NCBI RefSeq assembly: GCF_009915765.1 | Contig: NZ_JAABLQ010000001.1 | Span: forward strand, 1,488,001-1,552,000 | Direction: 5' to 3' | DNA length: 64,000 nt | Source: Pannonibacter sp. XCT-53 | Lineage (GTDB): Bacteria; Pseudomonadota; Alphaproteobacteria; Rhizobiales; Stappiaceae | Shown: positions 10,308 through 18,587 of the stretch, one piece after another | Layout: each line of letters begins with the position of its first letter | Numbering within the stretch: position 1 is the stretch's first letter | Translations under genes and position numbers: made by a program | The notes under the pieces: model-generated | Told to the model about the DNA's origin: nothing | What the model saw: only the letters and a program-made list of their open reading frames with translations | Database searches by the model: none

Positions 10308-11444
10308 TCAACCGCCGGCTATGCGTGACACGTCATTCCATGTGGCAAAGACCATGAGCATCAAGACCACCGCGATGCCGATCCGGAAACCGACATCCTG
10401 CACCCGTTCGCTCAAGGGCTTACCACGCACGGCTTCCGCCGCGTAGTACACGAGATGACCGCCGTCGAGCATCGGGATCGGCATCAGGTTGAGCAGGCCG
10501 ATCGACACCGACAGGACGGCGGCCAGCTGCAGCAGCGGCACGATCCCGAGCTCCGCGACCTGGCCGGACACCTGCGCGACCCGGATCGGACCGCCGAGCT
10601 GGTCCGCCGATTCCCGCCCGGTCACAACCTTGACGAGATAGTCGACGGTGCGCTCCATGATGAACCAGGTCTCGCGCATGCCCTCGCCGACCGCCTCGAC
10701 CGGACCATAGTGCAGGCGCACGAGATCCTCCTGCTGCGGCGAGCGCGTCACCCCCAGAAGGCCGACGCGCTGCGTCCCGCCGAAGCCGTCGCTGATCTCC
10801 TTGTGCTGCGGCGTGACCACCACGCGCACGACCTCGCTGCCGCGCTCCACGTCCAGCGCCAGCGGAATGTCGGCGCTGGCGGTGACGATGCGCTGCAGGT
10901 CGGAGAAGGTCGCCACCGGCTTGCCGTCGACAGCAAGGACCAGGTCCCCCGGCAGAAGGCCGGCCTGCTCCGCCGCACTGCCCGGCTGGACCGTGTCGAT
11001 GGTCGGCGACGTCACGACCCGGCCATAGAGGCCGAAGACGAGCGCGAAGATCACGATGGACAGGAGGAAATTGGCAATGGGACCGGCCGCCACGACAGAG
11101 GCCCGCTGCCACACGGGCTTGGCCGCGAAGATCCCTGCCCGCTCGCCGTCAGACATGGCGGCGATGCGCTCGCGGTCGGGCATGCTGGCGGCGTTGTCGT
11201 CACCGGCGAACTTCACGTAGCCCCCGAGCGGGATCAGGCAGACCTTCCAGCGGGTGCCGTGACGGTCATAGAAGCCGGCAAGCTCCTTGCCGAAGCCAAC
11301 GGAAAAGGCATCGACGCGCACGCCGCACCAGCGCGCGACCAGGAAATGGCCAAGCTCATGAAAGAAAACGACAATCGTCAGGACGAACAAGAAGGCGGCG
11401 ATCATCGTCGCCGACTGGGTCAGATAGCCCGCAATAAGGTCCAT
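10308..11444 (-). CDS. rseP: Site-2 protease RseP (RIP metalloprotease)
   Basis: Zinc intramembrane protease that cleaves transmembrane segments of anti-sigma factors and signal peptide remnants. The first membrane segment holds HELGH (residues 29-33). The second metal-ligand motif is in PIPMLDGGHLVYY near the C-terminus. A PDZ domain (about residues 125-200; QPGSAAEQAGLLPGDLVLAV) lies between them. At 378 residues with one obvious PDZ domain it is shorter than the two-PDZ E. coli enzyme, which is normal in alphaproteobacteria. It lies between dxr and bamA. Confidence 0.95.
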   Translation of the reverse strand: MDLIAGYLTQSATMIAAFLFVLTIVVFFHELGHFLVARWCGVRVDAFSVGFGKELAGFYDRHGTRWKVCLIPLGGYVKFAGDDNAASMPDRERIAAMSDGERAGIFAAKPVWQRASVVAAGPIANFLLSIVIFALVFGLYGRVVTSPTIDTVQPGSAAEQAGLLPGDLVLAVDGKPVATFSDLQRIVTASADIPLALDVERGSEVVRVVVTPQHKEISDGFGGTQRVGLLGVTRSPQQEDLVRLHYGPVEAVGEGMRETWFIMERTVDYLVKVVTGRESADQLGGPIRVAQVSGQVAELGIVPLLQLAAVLSVSIGLLNLMPIPMLDGGHLVYYAAEAVRGKPLSERVQDVGFRIGIAVVLMLMVFATWNDVSRIAGG

Positions 11445-11583
11445 GCACTCATCCCACGCCGGAGGAGGCGGACCACGGGTGCCCCCTCGTTACCGGAACC
11501 CTAAGGTCCAAATCGTAATTGTAGCTTAACATAGAGCCTGCTCCGGGCGGAAACCAGCCCTGCCCGGCGGCACTTGTCCCCAG

Positions 11584-11601
11584 GGGCGGGATAACCCGCC
11601 C
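11584..11601 (-). terminator. Hairpin after dxr without U-tract
   Basis: GGGCGGG and CCCGCCC arms with a 4-base ATAA loop lie 11 bases after the dxr stop in the 168-base dxr-rseP spacer. There is no T-run, so it is a weak terminator or a 3'-end structure. Confidence 0.4.
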
Positions 11602-11612
11602 GGACGTTGCAC

Positions 11613-12860
11613 CTAGCGGGCGCGGCGGATGATCGCAGCCTGGGCGGCCCGGCGGGCGGTGCTGTCGAGGCTGAGCACGGCTGCAACCGACTCCGGCGCG
11701 GCAAGGTCGCCGGAGGCTGCCAGCGCATCCAGCACATCGGCCACGACGGCCGCGATGTCGAGGAAGCCGATCCGGCCTGCGAGGAAGGCCGCCACGGCCT
11801 CCTCGTCGGCCGCATTGAGGGCGGCCGGTGCCCCGCCCCCCGCACGCATCGCGTCAAGGGCAAGGCCGAGGGCCGGGAACCGCGTCAGGTCCGGCGCCTC
11901 GAAGGTGAGCGTCGCGAGCCGTGCCAGGTCAAGCCGTGCCACCGGCAGGTCGAGCCGGTGCGGCCACGCAAGGCAGTGGGCGATGGGTGTGCGCATGTCG
12001 GGGCTGCCCAGCTGCGCCAACAGGGACCCGTCTCGATACTGCACCATGCCGTGGATCACCGACTGGGGGTGAACCAGGACGTCGAGCTGGTCATGGGCCA
12101 GCGGAAACAGATGCGAAGCCTCGATGACCTCGAGACCCTTGTTCATCAGGGTCGCGCTGTCGATGGTGATCCGGCTGCCCATGTCCCAGTTGGGGTGTTT
12201 CAGCGCCTGTGCCGGACTGACGTGGCGCATCTCGTCAAGGGACAACTGCCGGAACGGGCCGCCCGAGGCCGTCAGCACGACCCGCTCCACCTCGGCCAGG
12301 TTGCGGCTCTCGAGAACCTGGAAGATGGCGTTGTGCTCGCTGTCCATCGGCAGGACGGAAAGGCCCTGCCGCCGCGCCTCGGCCATGAACAGGTCACCGG
12401 CGCAGACCAGGCATTCCTTGTTGGCCAGCGCGATGGTCCGGCCCGCCTGCAGGGCCGCGAAGGTGGGGGCAAGGCCGGCCGCGCCGACGATGCCGGCGAC
12501 AACGATGTCGGCGGGATGGAGGGCGGCGTCGTGCAGCGCCGCTGGTCCTGCGCCATTGGCGATCCCGCTGCCGGCAAGGGCCGCATCGAGCTCCTCCCCC
12601 GCCGCAGCTTCCGCCAGCGCGGCAAAGCGGACATTGAACTCGCGCGCGAGGGCGGCCAGTTCGCCGGCCCGGCGCCCGGCGGCAAGCGCGACCACCTCGA
12701 ACCGGTCAGGATGATGACGGACGATGTCCAGCGTGCTCTTGCCGATCGAGCCGGTAGCGCCAAGGATGACGAGACGCGTGCGCCGGCCGTCCCTGCTGAG
12801 CGGGAGGACGGGCTGGCCGGGCGCGGCCGAAACGAAGCTGTTGGTCGGGGTCACGTCCAT
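11613..12860 (-). CDS. dxr: 1-deoxy-D-xylulose-5-phosphate reductoisomerase
   Basis: Converts DXP to MEP with NADPH, the committed step of non-mevalonate isoprenoid synthesis, which feeds the undecaprenyl carrier made by the neighbouring uppS. The 415-residue product has the NADPH loop GATGSIG (34-40), the ALANKECLVCAG segment, the metal/substrate motif MDSEHNAIFQ and the flexible-loop motif NWDMGSRITIDSATLMNKG. A roughly 30-residue N-terminal extension precedes the Rossmann fold. It follows cdsA by 12 bases, in the usual uppS-cdsA-dxr-rseP order. Confidence 0.96.
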   Translation of the reverse strand: MDVTPTNSFVSAAPGQPVLPLSRDGRRTRLVILGATGSIGKSTLDIVRHHPDRFEVVALAAGRRAGELAALAREFNVRFAALAEAAAGEELDAALAGSGIANGAGPAALHDAALHPADIVVAGIVGAAGLAPTFAALQAGRTIALANKECLVCAGDLFMAEARRQGLSVLPMDSEHNAIFQVLESRNLAEVERVVLTASGGPFRQLSLDEMRHVSPAQALKHPNWDMGSRITIDSATLMNKGLEVIEASHLFPLAHDQLDVLVHPQSVIHGMVQYRDGSLLAQLGSPDMRTPIAHCLAWPHRLDLPVARLDLARLATLTFEAPDLTRFPALGLALDAMRAGGGAPAALNAADEEAVAAFLAGRIGFLDIAAVVADVLDALAASGDLAAPESVAAVLSLDSTARRAAQAAIIRRAR

Positions 12861-12872
12861 CCCTTCCTGAGA

Positions 12873-13736
12873 TCACATCAGGCCGAGGCCGGTGACCGGT
12901 TCATGCAGGGGACCGCCGAGAAGCAGCCCCAGGACCGCCGCAGCCACGGCGGCGGCAACCAGGCCGTCGACCCGGTCCATCAGACCACCGTGACCGGGAA
13001 TGAGATGGCCGGAATCCTTGACGCCGAACCGGCGCTTGACGGCCGATTCCGCGAGGTCGCCGATCTGCGAGACGATCGACAGCGCGAGACCGAGAATGAG
13101 CCAGTCGACCAGATTGAGATGTCCGTAGACGGCCGCAGCCGCAACGCCGGCCAGCGCGCCGAACACCAGGCCGCCAATCGCGCCGGACCAGGTCTTCTTC
13201 GGCGAGATGCGCCGCCACAGCTTCGGCCCGCCCAGGCGCCGGCCGACGAAATAGGCCGCGATGTCGGTGACCCAGACGGTGGCGATCAGGAAGAACGTGA
13301 AGGCCTCGCCGAGGGCGCCGCGGCGCACCACCAGCAGGGCTGCGACGGACAGGGCCGCATAGAGCAGCCCCTCCGCCGTCCAGCGCCCGGTGCGCCCGCC
13401 TCCGGCAGCCAGATAGAGCGCGCCGGTCGCAACCACGAGGAAGGCAAGGGCCACCAGTTCATAGGAGAGGTGGACAAGGGTCGTCAGCAGCAGGACCGAG
13501 ACATAGCCGATGACGGGCACCGGCCCGCGGCGCGGCGCACTGACGATCAGGAACCATTCGCGCAGGATGACGAGGCCGCCGACGGCAATGAGCGCGGTGT
13601 AGGGCTCCTCGCCCCACCACACGATGGCGAGCACGAGCGGACCGAGAACGAGCGCGGAGAGCACGCGGGCGCGCAGGTCCGAGTTGACCCGGCCAGTCGA
13701 GGCTGTCTCGGCGGCTGCAGCCTCCCCCTTGTCCAT
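12873..13736 (-). CDS. cdsA: Phosphatidate cytidylyltransferase
   Basis: Makes CDP-diacylglycerol from phosphatidate and CTP, the branch point for membrane phospholipids. It is a multi-pass membrane protein (about 8 hydrophobic segments). Its C-terminal CDP-diglyceride synthase signature runs from SQIGDLAESAVKRR through KDSGHLIPGHGGLMDR. The frame is open to 13874, inside uppS. The ATG at 13736 overlaps the uppS TGA by one base (TGATG), which indicates coupled translation and gives 287 residues, the usual size. Confidence 0.94.
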   Translation of the reverse strand: MDKGEAAAAETASTGRVNSDLRARVLSALVLGPLVLAIVWWGEEPYTALIAVGGLVILREWFLIVSAPRRGPVPVIGYVSVLLLTTLVHLSYELVALAFLVVATGALYLAAGGGRTGRWTAEGLLYAALSVAALLVVRRGALGEAFTFFLIATVWVTDIAAYFVGRRLGGPKLWRRISPKKTWSGAIGGLVFGALAGVAAAAVYGHLNLVDWLILGLALSIVSQIGDLAESAVKRRFGVKDSGHLIPGHGGLMDRVDGLVAAAVAAAVLGLLLGGPLHEPVTGLGLM

Positions 13737-14503
13737 CAGCGCCCCGCTGCCGTCAGGCCGCCGAAGCGGCGTTCCCGCGCGGCATAGGCCGACAGCGCCG
13801 CATCGAAGGCGGCCGCGTCGAAGTCCGGCCACAGCACCGGCGAGAAGAAGAACTCCGCATAGGCGGCCTGCCACAGCAGGAAGTTCGACAGCCGCAGCTC
13901 GCCGCTGGTGCGGATGATGAGATCCGGATCCGGGATGCCGGCGGTGTCGAGCCGGCTCGACACGAGCTGATCCGTCACGGCCTCGGGTGCCAGCGTGCCG
14001 GCCGCCACCTCGCCCGCGATGCGGCGCATGGCCCGCACCAGCTCGTCGCGGGCGCCGTAGTTGAAGGCGACAATGAGGGTGAGGCCGCTGTTGTTGCGGG
14101 TGAGCGTCTCGCTCTCCTCGAGCAGGCCGCGAATGCCCGGCTCAAGCCCCTCCCGTTCACCGATGATGCGCACCCGGACATTGGCCTGGTGCAGCTCGGA
14201 CAGGTCACGCTGCACGAAGCGGCGCAGGAGCCCCATCAGGAAGCTGACCTCGGCCGGCGGACGGCTCCAGTTTTCCGAGGAAAAGCTGAAGACCGTCAGG
14301 TAGTCGATGCCCCGTTCGCCGGCGTGCCGGATCACACCGCGCAGGGCATCCAGCCCGTGGCGGTGCCCGTCGGTGCGCGGCAGGCCGCGTGCCTTGGCCC
14401 AGCGGCCGTTGCCATCCATGATGATGGCGACGTGACGCGGCACGCCGCCTCCGCCAAGGGCCAGACCGGGGTCATGAAAACCGGTGTCAGGGCTACGTGT
14501 CAT
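13736..14503 (-). CDS. uppS: Isoprenyl transferase (undecaprenyl diphosphate synthase)
   Basis: cis-Prenyltransferase that makes the C55 lipid carrier for peptidoglycan and polysaccharide export. The catalytic motif [14 protein letters not shown] places the key Asp at residue 30. [12 protein letters not shown] and the C-terminal [15 protein letters not shown] and WPDF motifs complete the signature. The ATG at 14503 (MTRSPDTG) has GAGG about seven bases upstream and yields 255 residues. The longer open frame up to 14590 would run into frr and is rejected. It lies 31 bases after frr. Confidence 0.96.
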   Translation of the reverse strand: MTRSPDTGFHDPGLALGGGGVPRHVAIIMDGNGRWAKARGLPRTDGHRHGLDALRGVIRHAGERGIDYLTVFSFSSENWSRPPAEVSFLMGLLRRFVQRDLSELHQANVRVRIIGEREGLEPGIRGLLEESETLTRNNSGLTLIVAFNYGARDELVRAMRRIAGEVAAGTLAPEAVTDQLVSSRLDTAGIPDPDLIIRTSGELRLSNFLLWQAAYAEFFFSPVLWPDFDAAAFDAALSAYAARERRFGGLTAAGR

Positions 14504-14534
14504 CAAAACCCTCGGCGCCGCGCGGGACCAGGCG

Positions 14535-15098
14535 TCAGACCTGGGAGATTTCCTGCTGCTTCTTCTCGAGCATGCTGTCGACTTCCGCAATGCGGTTGTC
14601 GGTCAGCTTCTGCACGTCGTCGGAGGCAACGCGGGCGTCGTCCTGGCTGATCTTGCCGTCCTTCTCGAGCTTCTTGATCATGTCCATGCCATCACGACGC
14701 ACGTGACGGATGGCAACCTTCGCGGCCTCGGCATACTTGTGCGCGACCTTGATCAGCTCCTGGCGGCGCTCGGCGTTCAGCTCGGGGATCGGCAGGCGCA
14801 GCAGCTGGCCGTCGATGACGGGATTGAGGCCGAGGTTCGATTCGCGGATCGCCTTCTCGACCGCGCTGACCATGCCCTTGTCCCAGACCTGGATGGCCAC
14901 CATGCGCGGCTCCGGGACCGAGACGGTGCCGACCTGGTTGATCGGCATGGTCTGGCCGTAGGCCGTCACGACGATGGCATCAAGCATGCTGGAAGACGCG
15001 CGACCGGTGCGCAGACCCGACAGTTCGGTTTTCAGAACGCCAAGCGCGCCCTGCATCCGACGCTCAAGATCTCCAAGATCGACACCTTCAACCGGCAT
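14535..15098 (-). CDS. frr: Ribosome recycling factor
   Basis: Splits the post-termination ribosome together with EF-G. The 187-residue product matches the family length and contains the [10 protein letters not shown] segment, the middle-domain region starting [13 protein letters not shown] and the C-terminal helix with RNIRRD-like [14 protein letters not shown] lies about six bases before the ATG. A 440-base spacer separates it from pyrH, so it probably has its own promoter as well as read-through. Confidence 0.97.
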   Translation of the reverse strand: MPVEGVDLGDLERRMQGALGVLKTELSGLRTGRASSSMLDAIVVTAYGQTMPINQVGTVSVPEPRMVAIQVWDKGMVSAVEKAIRESNLGLNPVIDGQLLRLPIPELNAERRQELIKVAHKYAEAAKVAIRHVRRDGMDMIKKLEKDGKISQDDARVASDDVQKLTDNRIAEVDSMLEKKQQEISQV

Positions 15099-15538
15099 TT
15101 TGATCCTCGCATTGTTGTTCGTGTTTGCCCATGGGACTGCCCATGCGGCTGGGGCGCAACCATGGCACAGTCTTGCCCAAAGACAAGATGATCCGTGCCG
15201 GTTCAGCGAAATTCACAACTCTTGCAGCCTGTTGTTCTTGCTGCACGAACTTCCGGCCCGGTTCTCGACCGGTCTGGCCCGGCGCCGCCACGCGGCAGGC
15301 CCGGCCCTCCCCTCCTGCCCGGACCTGACGGCTCCCGAAGGACGGAGCCCGGGCGAGCCGTCACCGCCGTCCGACGTGATCCCTGCCGCGCGATGCCCGG
15401 CGTCCCCGGCTCTGCGGTCAGGCCATCAAGGTCAGCGGACGGGGTCCCGGCGCCTTCAAGGAGGACGACACCGGTTACACCGGCACCGCCGGACGAGACC
15501 GACCGCCATCGCCCGGGGCGAGGCCGCGCCAGTCCCGA
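15099..15538. other. pyrH-frr spacer, no gene seen
   Basis: This is 440 bases of GC-rich sequence with no credible coding frame. It contains a nested inverted repeat, GACGGCTC (15327-15334) with GAGCCGTC (15355-15362), enclosing GCTCC/GGAGC. It may fold in the pyrH-to-frr mRNA. No clear promoter hexamers were found for frr. Confidence 0.5.
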
Positions 15539-16261
15539 TCAGGCAGCGCTGACGACAGTATACCGTCCACGCTCGAGAAGCACATCCACCAGCGAGCCGG
15601 GGGTGTGGATGGAGAACACGATCACCGGGATGCGGTTGTCACGGGCAAGCGCAATCGCGGTCGTGTCCATGACCTTGAGATTGCGGGTGATCACGTCCTC
15701 GTAGGTCAGCTCGGTGTAGCGCTCGGCATTCGGATTGATCTTCGGATCTTCCGAATAGATGCCGTCGACCTGCGTCCCTTTCAGGAAGGCGTCGCAGCGC
15801 ATCTCGGCTGCGCGCAGCGCCGCCCCCGAATCAGTGGTGAAGAACGGGTTGCCCGTGCCGCCGGCAAAGACGATCACGTCACCGTCTTCCATGTAGCGCT
15901 CGGCGCCACGCTGGGTGAAGGTCTCGCAGATCGAGGGCACCGGCACGGCCGACAGCACGCGCGCCTGAACCTCCTGGCGACGCAGGGCGTCCGCCAGCGT
16001 CAGGCTGTTCATCACCGTCGCCAGCATGCCCATGTGGTCGCCCGTGACGCGGTTGCCGCCCTTGGCTGCCACGGCGACGCCGCGGAAGATATTGCCACCG
16101 CCGACGACGAGGCCGACCTGGGCGCCGAGCTTCACCGCATTGGCCACTTCCACCGCAATGCGCTCGACCACGGCCGGATCAATGCCGAAGGGCTGGCTGC
16201 CCATGAGGGCCTCGCCGGAGAGTTTCAGCAGGACCCTGCGCCAGCGCAAATTGGTGGTCAT
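15539..16261 (-). CDS. pyrH: Uridylate kinase (UMP kinase)
   Basis: Phosphorylates UMP to UDP for nucleic acid and sugar-nucleotide synthesis. It is a bacterial amino-acid-kinase-fold enzyme: RVLLKLSGEALMG at the N-terminus, VVGGGNIFRG, DHMGMLATVMNSL, and the acceptor region VIVFAGGTGNPFFTTDS. The ATG at 16261 (MTTNLRWRR) has AGAAGG about eight bases upstream and gives 240 residues. The frame can be extended to a TTG six codons earlier, which I consider less likely. It lies in the tsf-pyrH-frr order found across bacteria. Confidence 0.96.
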   Translation of the reverse strand: MTTNLRWRRVLLKLSGEALMGSQPFGIDPAVVERIAVEVANAVKLGAQVGLVVGGGNIFRGVAVAAKGGNRVTGDHMGMLATVMNSLTLADALRRQEVQARVLSAVPVPSICETFTQRGAERYMEDGDVIVFAGGTGNPFFTTDSGAALRAAEMRCDAFLKGTQVDGIYSEDPKINPNAERYTELTYEDVITRNLKVMDTTAIALARDNRIPVIVFSIHTPGSLVDVLLERGRYTVVSAA

Positions 16262-16310
16262 CGGCACGCCTTCTTTCAATCAGGAAATGGGGTAATCAAA
16301 CAGCTGTCAG

Positions 16311-16340
16311 AAAAAAGGCGCCGGGGTCGCCGGCGCCTTT
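16311..16340 (-). terminator. Intrinsic terminator after tsf
   Basis: A GGCGCCGG / CCGGCGCC stem (16317-16324 with 16330-16337) with a 5-base loop is extended by A-T pairs and followed on the minus strand by a run of T (16311-16316). It begins about five bases after the tsf stop and separates rpsB-tsf from pyrH. Confidence 0.85.
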
Positions 16341-16345
16341 GGCAT

Positions 16346-17269
16346 TCAGTGGCCGGCGGCCGCAGCCACCTCGGCCGCGAAGTCCGTCTCTTCCTTCTCG
16401 ATGCCTTCACCGAGAGCGAAGCGGACGAAGCCGGTGAGCTTGACCGGAGTGCCGAGATCCTTGGCGAGCGCCTCGACGGCCTGCTCGACGGTCTTGTCCG
16501 GGTCGATCACGAAGGCCTGCTTCACGAGGGTCACTTCCTCGTAGAACTTGCGGATGCGGCCTTCCACCATCTTCTCGATGATGTTGTCCGGCTTGCCCGA
16601 CTCGCGCGCCTGCTCGATGAACACGTTGCGCTCGCGCTCGACCACGGCCGGGTCCAGCTGGTCAACGTTCAGCGACAGCGGGCTGGTCGCGGCGATGTGC
16701 ATCGCGATCTGGCGGCCGAGCGCGTTGAGCTTGTCCTTGTCACCGGCCGACTCGAGCGCGACGAGCACGCCGATCTTGCCGAGGCCTTCGGAGGCCGCGC
16801 TGTGAACGTAGGAGGCAACCACGCCGTCGGTGACCGACAGGACGGCCGCACGACGCAGGGTCATGTTCTCGCCGATGGTGGCGATGGCGTCCTTGATGGC
16901 GGCGTCGACGGACTTGTCGCTGCCCGGGTAGGTCGCGGCCGAAATGGCCTCGACGTCGGAGCCGGTGGCGATGGCAACCTTGACCACGTCGCGGACGAGG
17001 GTCTGGAAACCGTCGTTGCGGGCGACGAAATCGGTCTCGGAGTTCAGCTCGATGACCGCGGCCTTGTTGCCGGAGGAGGCAACGCCGACGAGGCCCTCAG
17101 CGGCCACGCGGCCAGCCTTCTTGGCAGCCTTGGCGAGACCCTTGGTACGCAGCCAGTCGATCGCAGCTTCCATGTCGCCGCCCGTCTCGTTGAGGGCGGT
17201 CTTGCAGTCCATCATGCCCGCGCCGGTCTTCTCGCGGAGCTCCTTTACCATCGCTGCGGAAATGCTCAT
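16346..17269 (-). CDS. tsf: Elongation factor Ts
   Basis: Guanine-nucleotide exchange factor for EF-Tu. The 307-residue product has the N-terminal UBA-like domain with [19 protein letters not shown], the core motif [11 protein letters not shown] (about residues 79-89), and the C-terminal subdomain. It follows rpsB by a 183-base spacer containing a strong hairpin and ends at an intrinsic terminator. Confidence 0.97.
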   Translation of the reverse strand: MSISAAMVKELREKTGAGMMDCKTALNETGGDMEAAIDWLRTKGLAKAAKKAGRVAAEGLVGVASSGNKAAVIELNSETDFVARNDGFQTLVRDVVKVAIATGSDVEAISAATYPGSDKSVDAAIKDAIATIGENMTLRRAAVLSVTDGVVASYVHSAASEGLGKIGVLVALESAGDKDKLNALGRQIAMHIAATSPLSLNVDQLDPAVVERERNVFIEQARESGKPDNIIEKMVEGRIRKFYEEVTLVKQAFVIDPDKTVEQAVEALAKDLGTPVKLTGFVRFALGEGIEKEETDFAAEVAAAAGH

Positions 17270-17414
17270 CGCTTGCCTCGTGGATGGGGGTTGAAAGATT
17301 TGCCCGGTTTAGCGCATCGGCCACCGCGGCTTTATGACGATGCACGCGCTTGCGCACATCTCGGATCATCAATCGCGGACAGGGACCTGTCCGGGGGGCT
17401 GTCCGGGAGGGCGG

Positions 17415-17444
17415 GAGGCGCCGCGGCAGGTCGCGCGGCGCCTC
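17415..17444 (-). promoter_or_regulatory. Strong hairpin in the rpsB-tsf spacer
   Basis: An 11-bp perfect stem (17415-17425 with 17434-17444) and 8-base loop lie directly after the rpsB stop, without a U-tract. It could be a partial terminator or RNA-processing structure that sets the rpsB:tsf ratio. Role is inferred. Confidence 0.45.
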
Positions 17445-17452
17445 TCCTGTCC

Positions 17453-18220
17453 TCAGGCGTCGGCCTGCTCGTCGAGAGCCGGCTCGACCGGAGCCTGCTC
17501 GGAGGCACCGACGTCCATGCCCATGTTGCCCTGGGCGCGCGAGATGCCGTCGATGGCGGCGCGGGCGATCAGGTCGCAGTAGAGCTGGATGGCGCGGCCG
17601 GCGTCATCGTTGCCCGGAACCGGATAGGTGATGCCTTCCGGCGAGCAGTTCGAATCGAGGATCGCGGCAACCGGAATGCCCAGACGACGGGCTTCCTGGA
17701 TGGCGATCGCCTCGCGGTTGGTGTCGATCACGAAGATCAGGTCCGGCAGGCCGCCCATGTCCTTGATGCCGCCCAGGTTCCGCTCGAGCTTCTCGCGCTC
17801 GCGGTCCATGAACAGCTTTTCCTTCTTGGTCAGGCCGGAGGTGTCGGTCGACAGGACCTCTTCCAGCTTGCGCAGACGCTGGATCGAGCCGGAAATGGTC
17901 TTCCAGTTGGTCAGCATGCCGCCGAGCCAGCGGGCGTTGACGAAGTACTGCGCGGAGTTGCGCGCGGACTCGGCAACAGCTTCCTGGGCCTGACGCTTGG
18001 TGCCGACGAGCAGCACGCGGCCGCCGTTGGCGACGGTGTCGCTGACAGCCTTCAGCGCCTGATGCAGCAGCGGAACGGTCTGGGCGAGGTCGATGATGTG
18101 GATGTCGTTGCGAACGCCGAAGATGTACGGTGCCATGCGCGGGTTCCAGCGGTGCTTCTGGTGACCGAAGTGAACGCCTGCTTCCAGCAGCTGACGCATG
18201 GTGAAATCGGGCAATGCCAT
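17453..18220 (-). CDS. rpsB: 30S ribosomal protein S2
   Basis: Small-subunit ribosomal protein. It begins [20 protein letters not shown], the standard S2 start, and contains the [11 protein letters not shown] and [13 protein letters not shown] signatures; 255 residues. The frame is open to 18376, but the ATG at 18220 has AGGAG about ten bases upstream. A good sigma-70 promoter at 18348-18376 lies inside the extended frame, which excludes the longer start. It heads the rpsB-tsf transcript. Confidence 0.97.
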   Translation of the reverse strand: MALPDFTMRQLLEAGVHFGHQKHRWNPRMAPYIFGVRNDIHIIDLAQTVPLLHQALKAVSDTVANGGRVLLVGTKRQAQEAVAESARNSAQYFVNARWLGGMLTNWKTISGSIQRLRKLEEVLSTDTSGLTKKEKLFMDREREKLERNLGGIKDMGGLPDLIFVIDTNREAIAIQEARRLGIPVAAILDSNCSPEGITYPVPGNDDAGRAIQLYCDLIARAAIDGISRAQGNMGMDVGASEQAPVEPALDEQADA

Positions 18221-18347
18221 GGCCCTGAACTCCTGATTTTTCCGGTTGTAACCTCCACGGGGAGTGCACCGGCAGCGCAGGGGCTGCAGCGGACACCGGA
18301 ACGGGTCCGGACAAGCCGGATCCTTCCCCCGTGTGTGGAATGGGCGC

Positions 18348-18376
18348 CTTATAGGCGTGAGCCCCCGGAAAGACAA
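18348..18376 (-). promoter_or_regulatory. Sigma-70-type promoter of rpsB
   Basis: On the minus strand, -35 TTGTCT (18371-18376), a 17-base spacer and -10 TATAAG (18348-18353). The predicted start near 18341 leaves a leader of about 120 bases before rpsB. This is the clearest housekeeping promoter in the window. Confidence 0.75.
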
Positions 18377-18587
18377 GCCCCAATGCGACGTGTGAAAAAG
18401 TCAAGCCCGCGCCAGCGGCCCGCTGGTCGCAGCACGAGGCCGCAAGCGCGAAATGGACGGCCCGGGTCCCCCGACCCCGGCCTTCAGATCCAGATCCGTA
18501 CCCCCGGCCCCGTCATCCCAGACTTGTTGGATGGCGCTTGTTGGAGAGGGCTCGTCGACCGAGGCGCGTCGACTCAGGTCCGGCCAT

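Noticed and set aside
11445..11612. SigmaE-type promoter before rseP
   Set aside because: An AT-richer patch is present, but no GGAAC...CGTT pair or good sigma-70 hexamers at valid spacing could be found.
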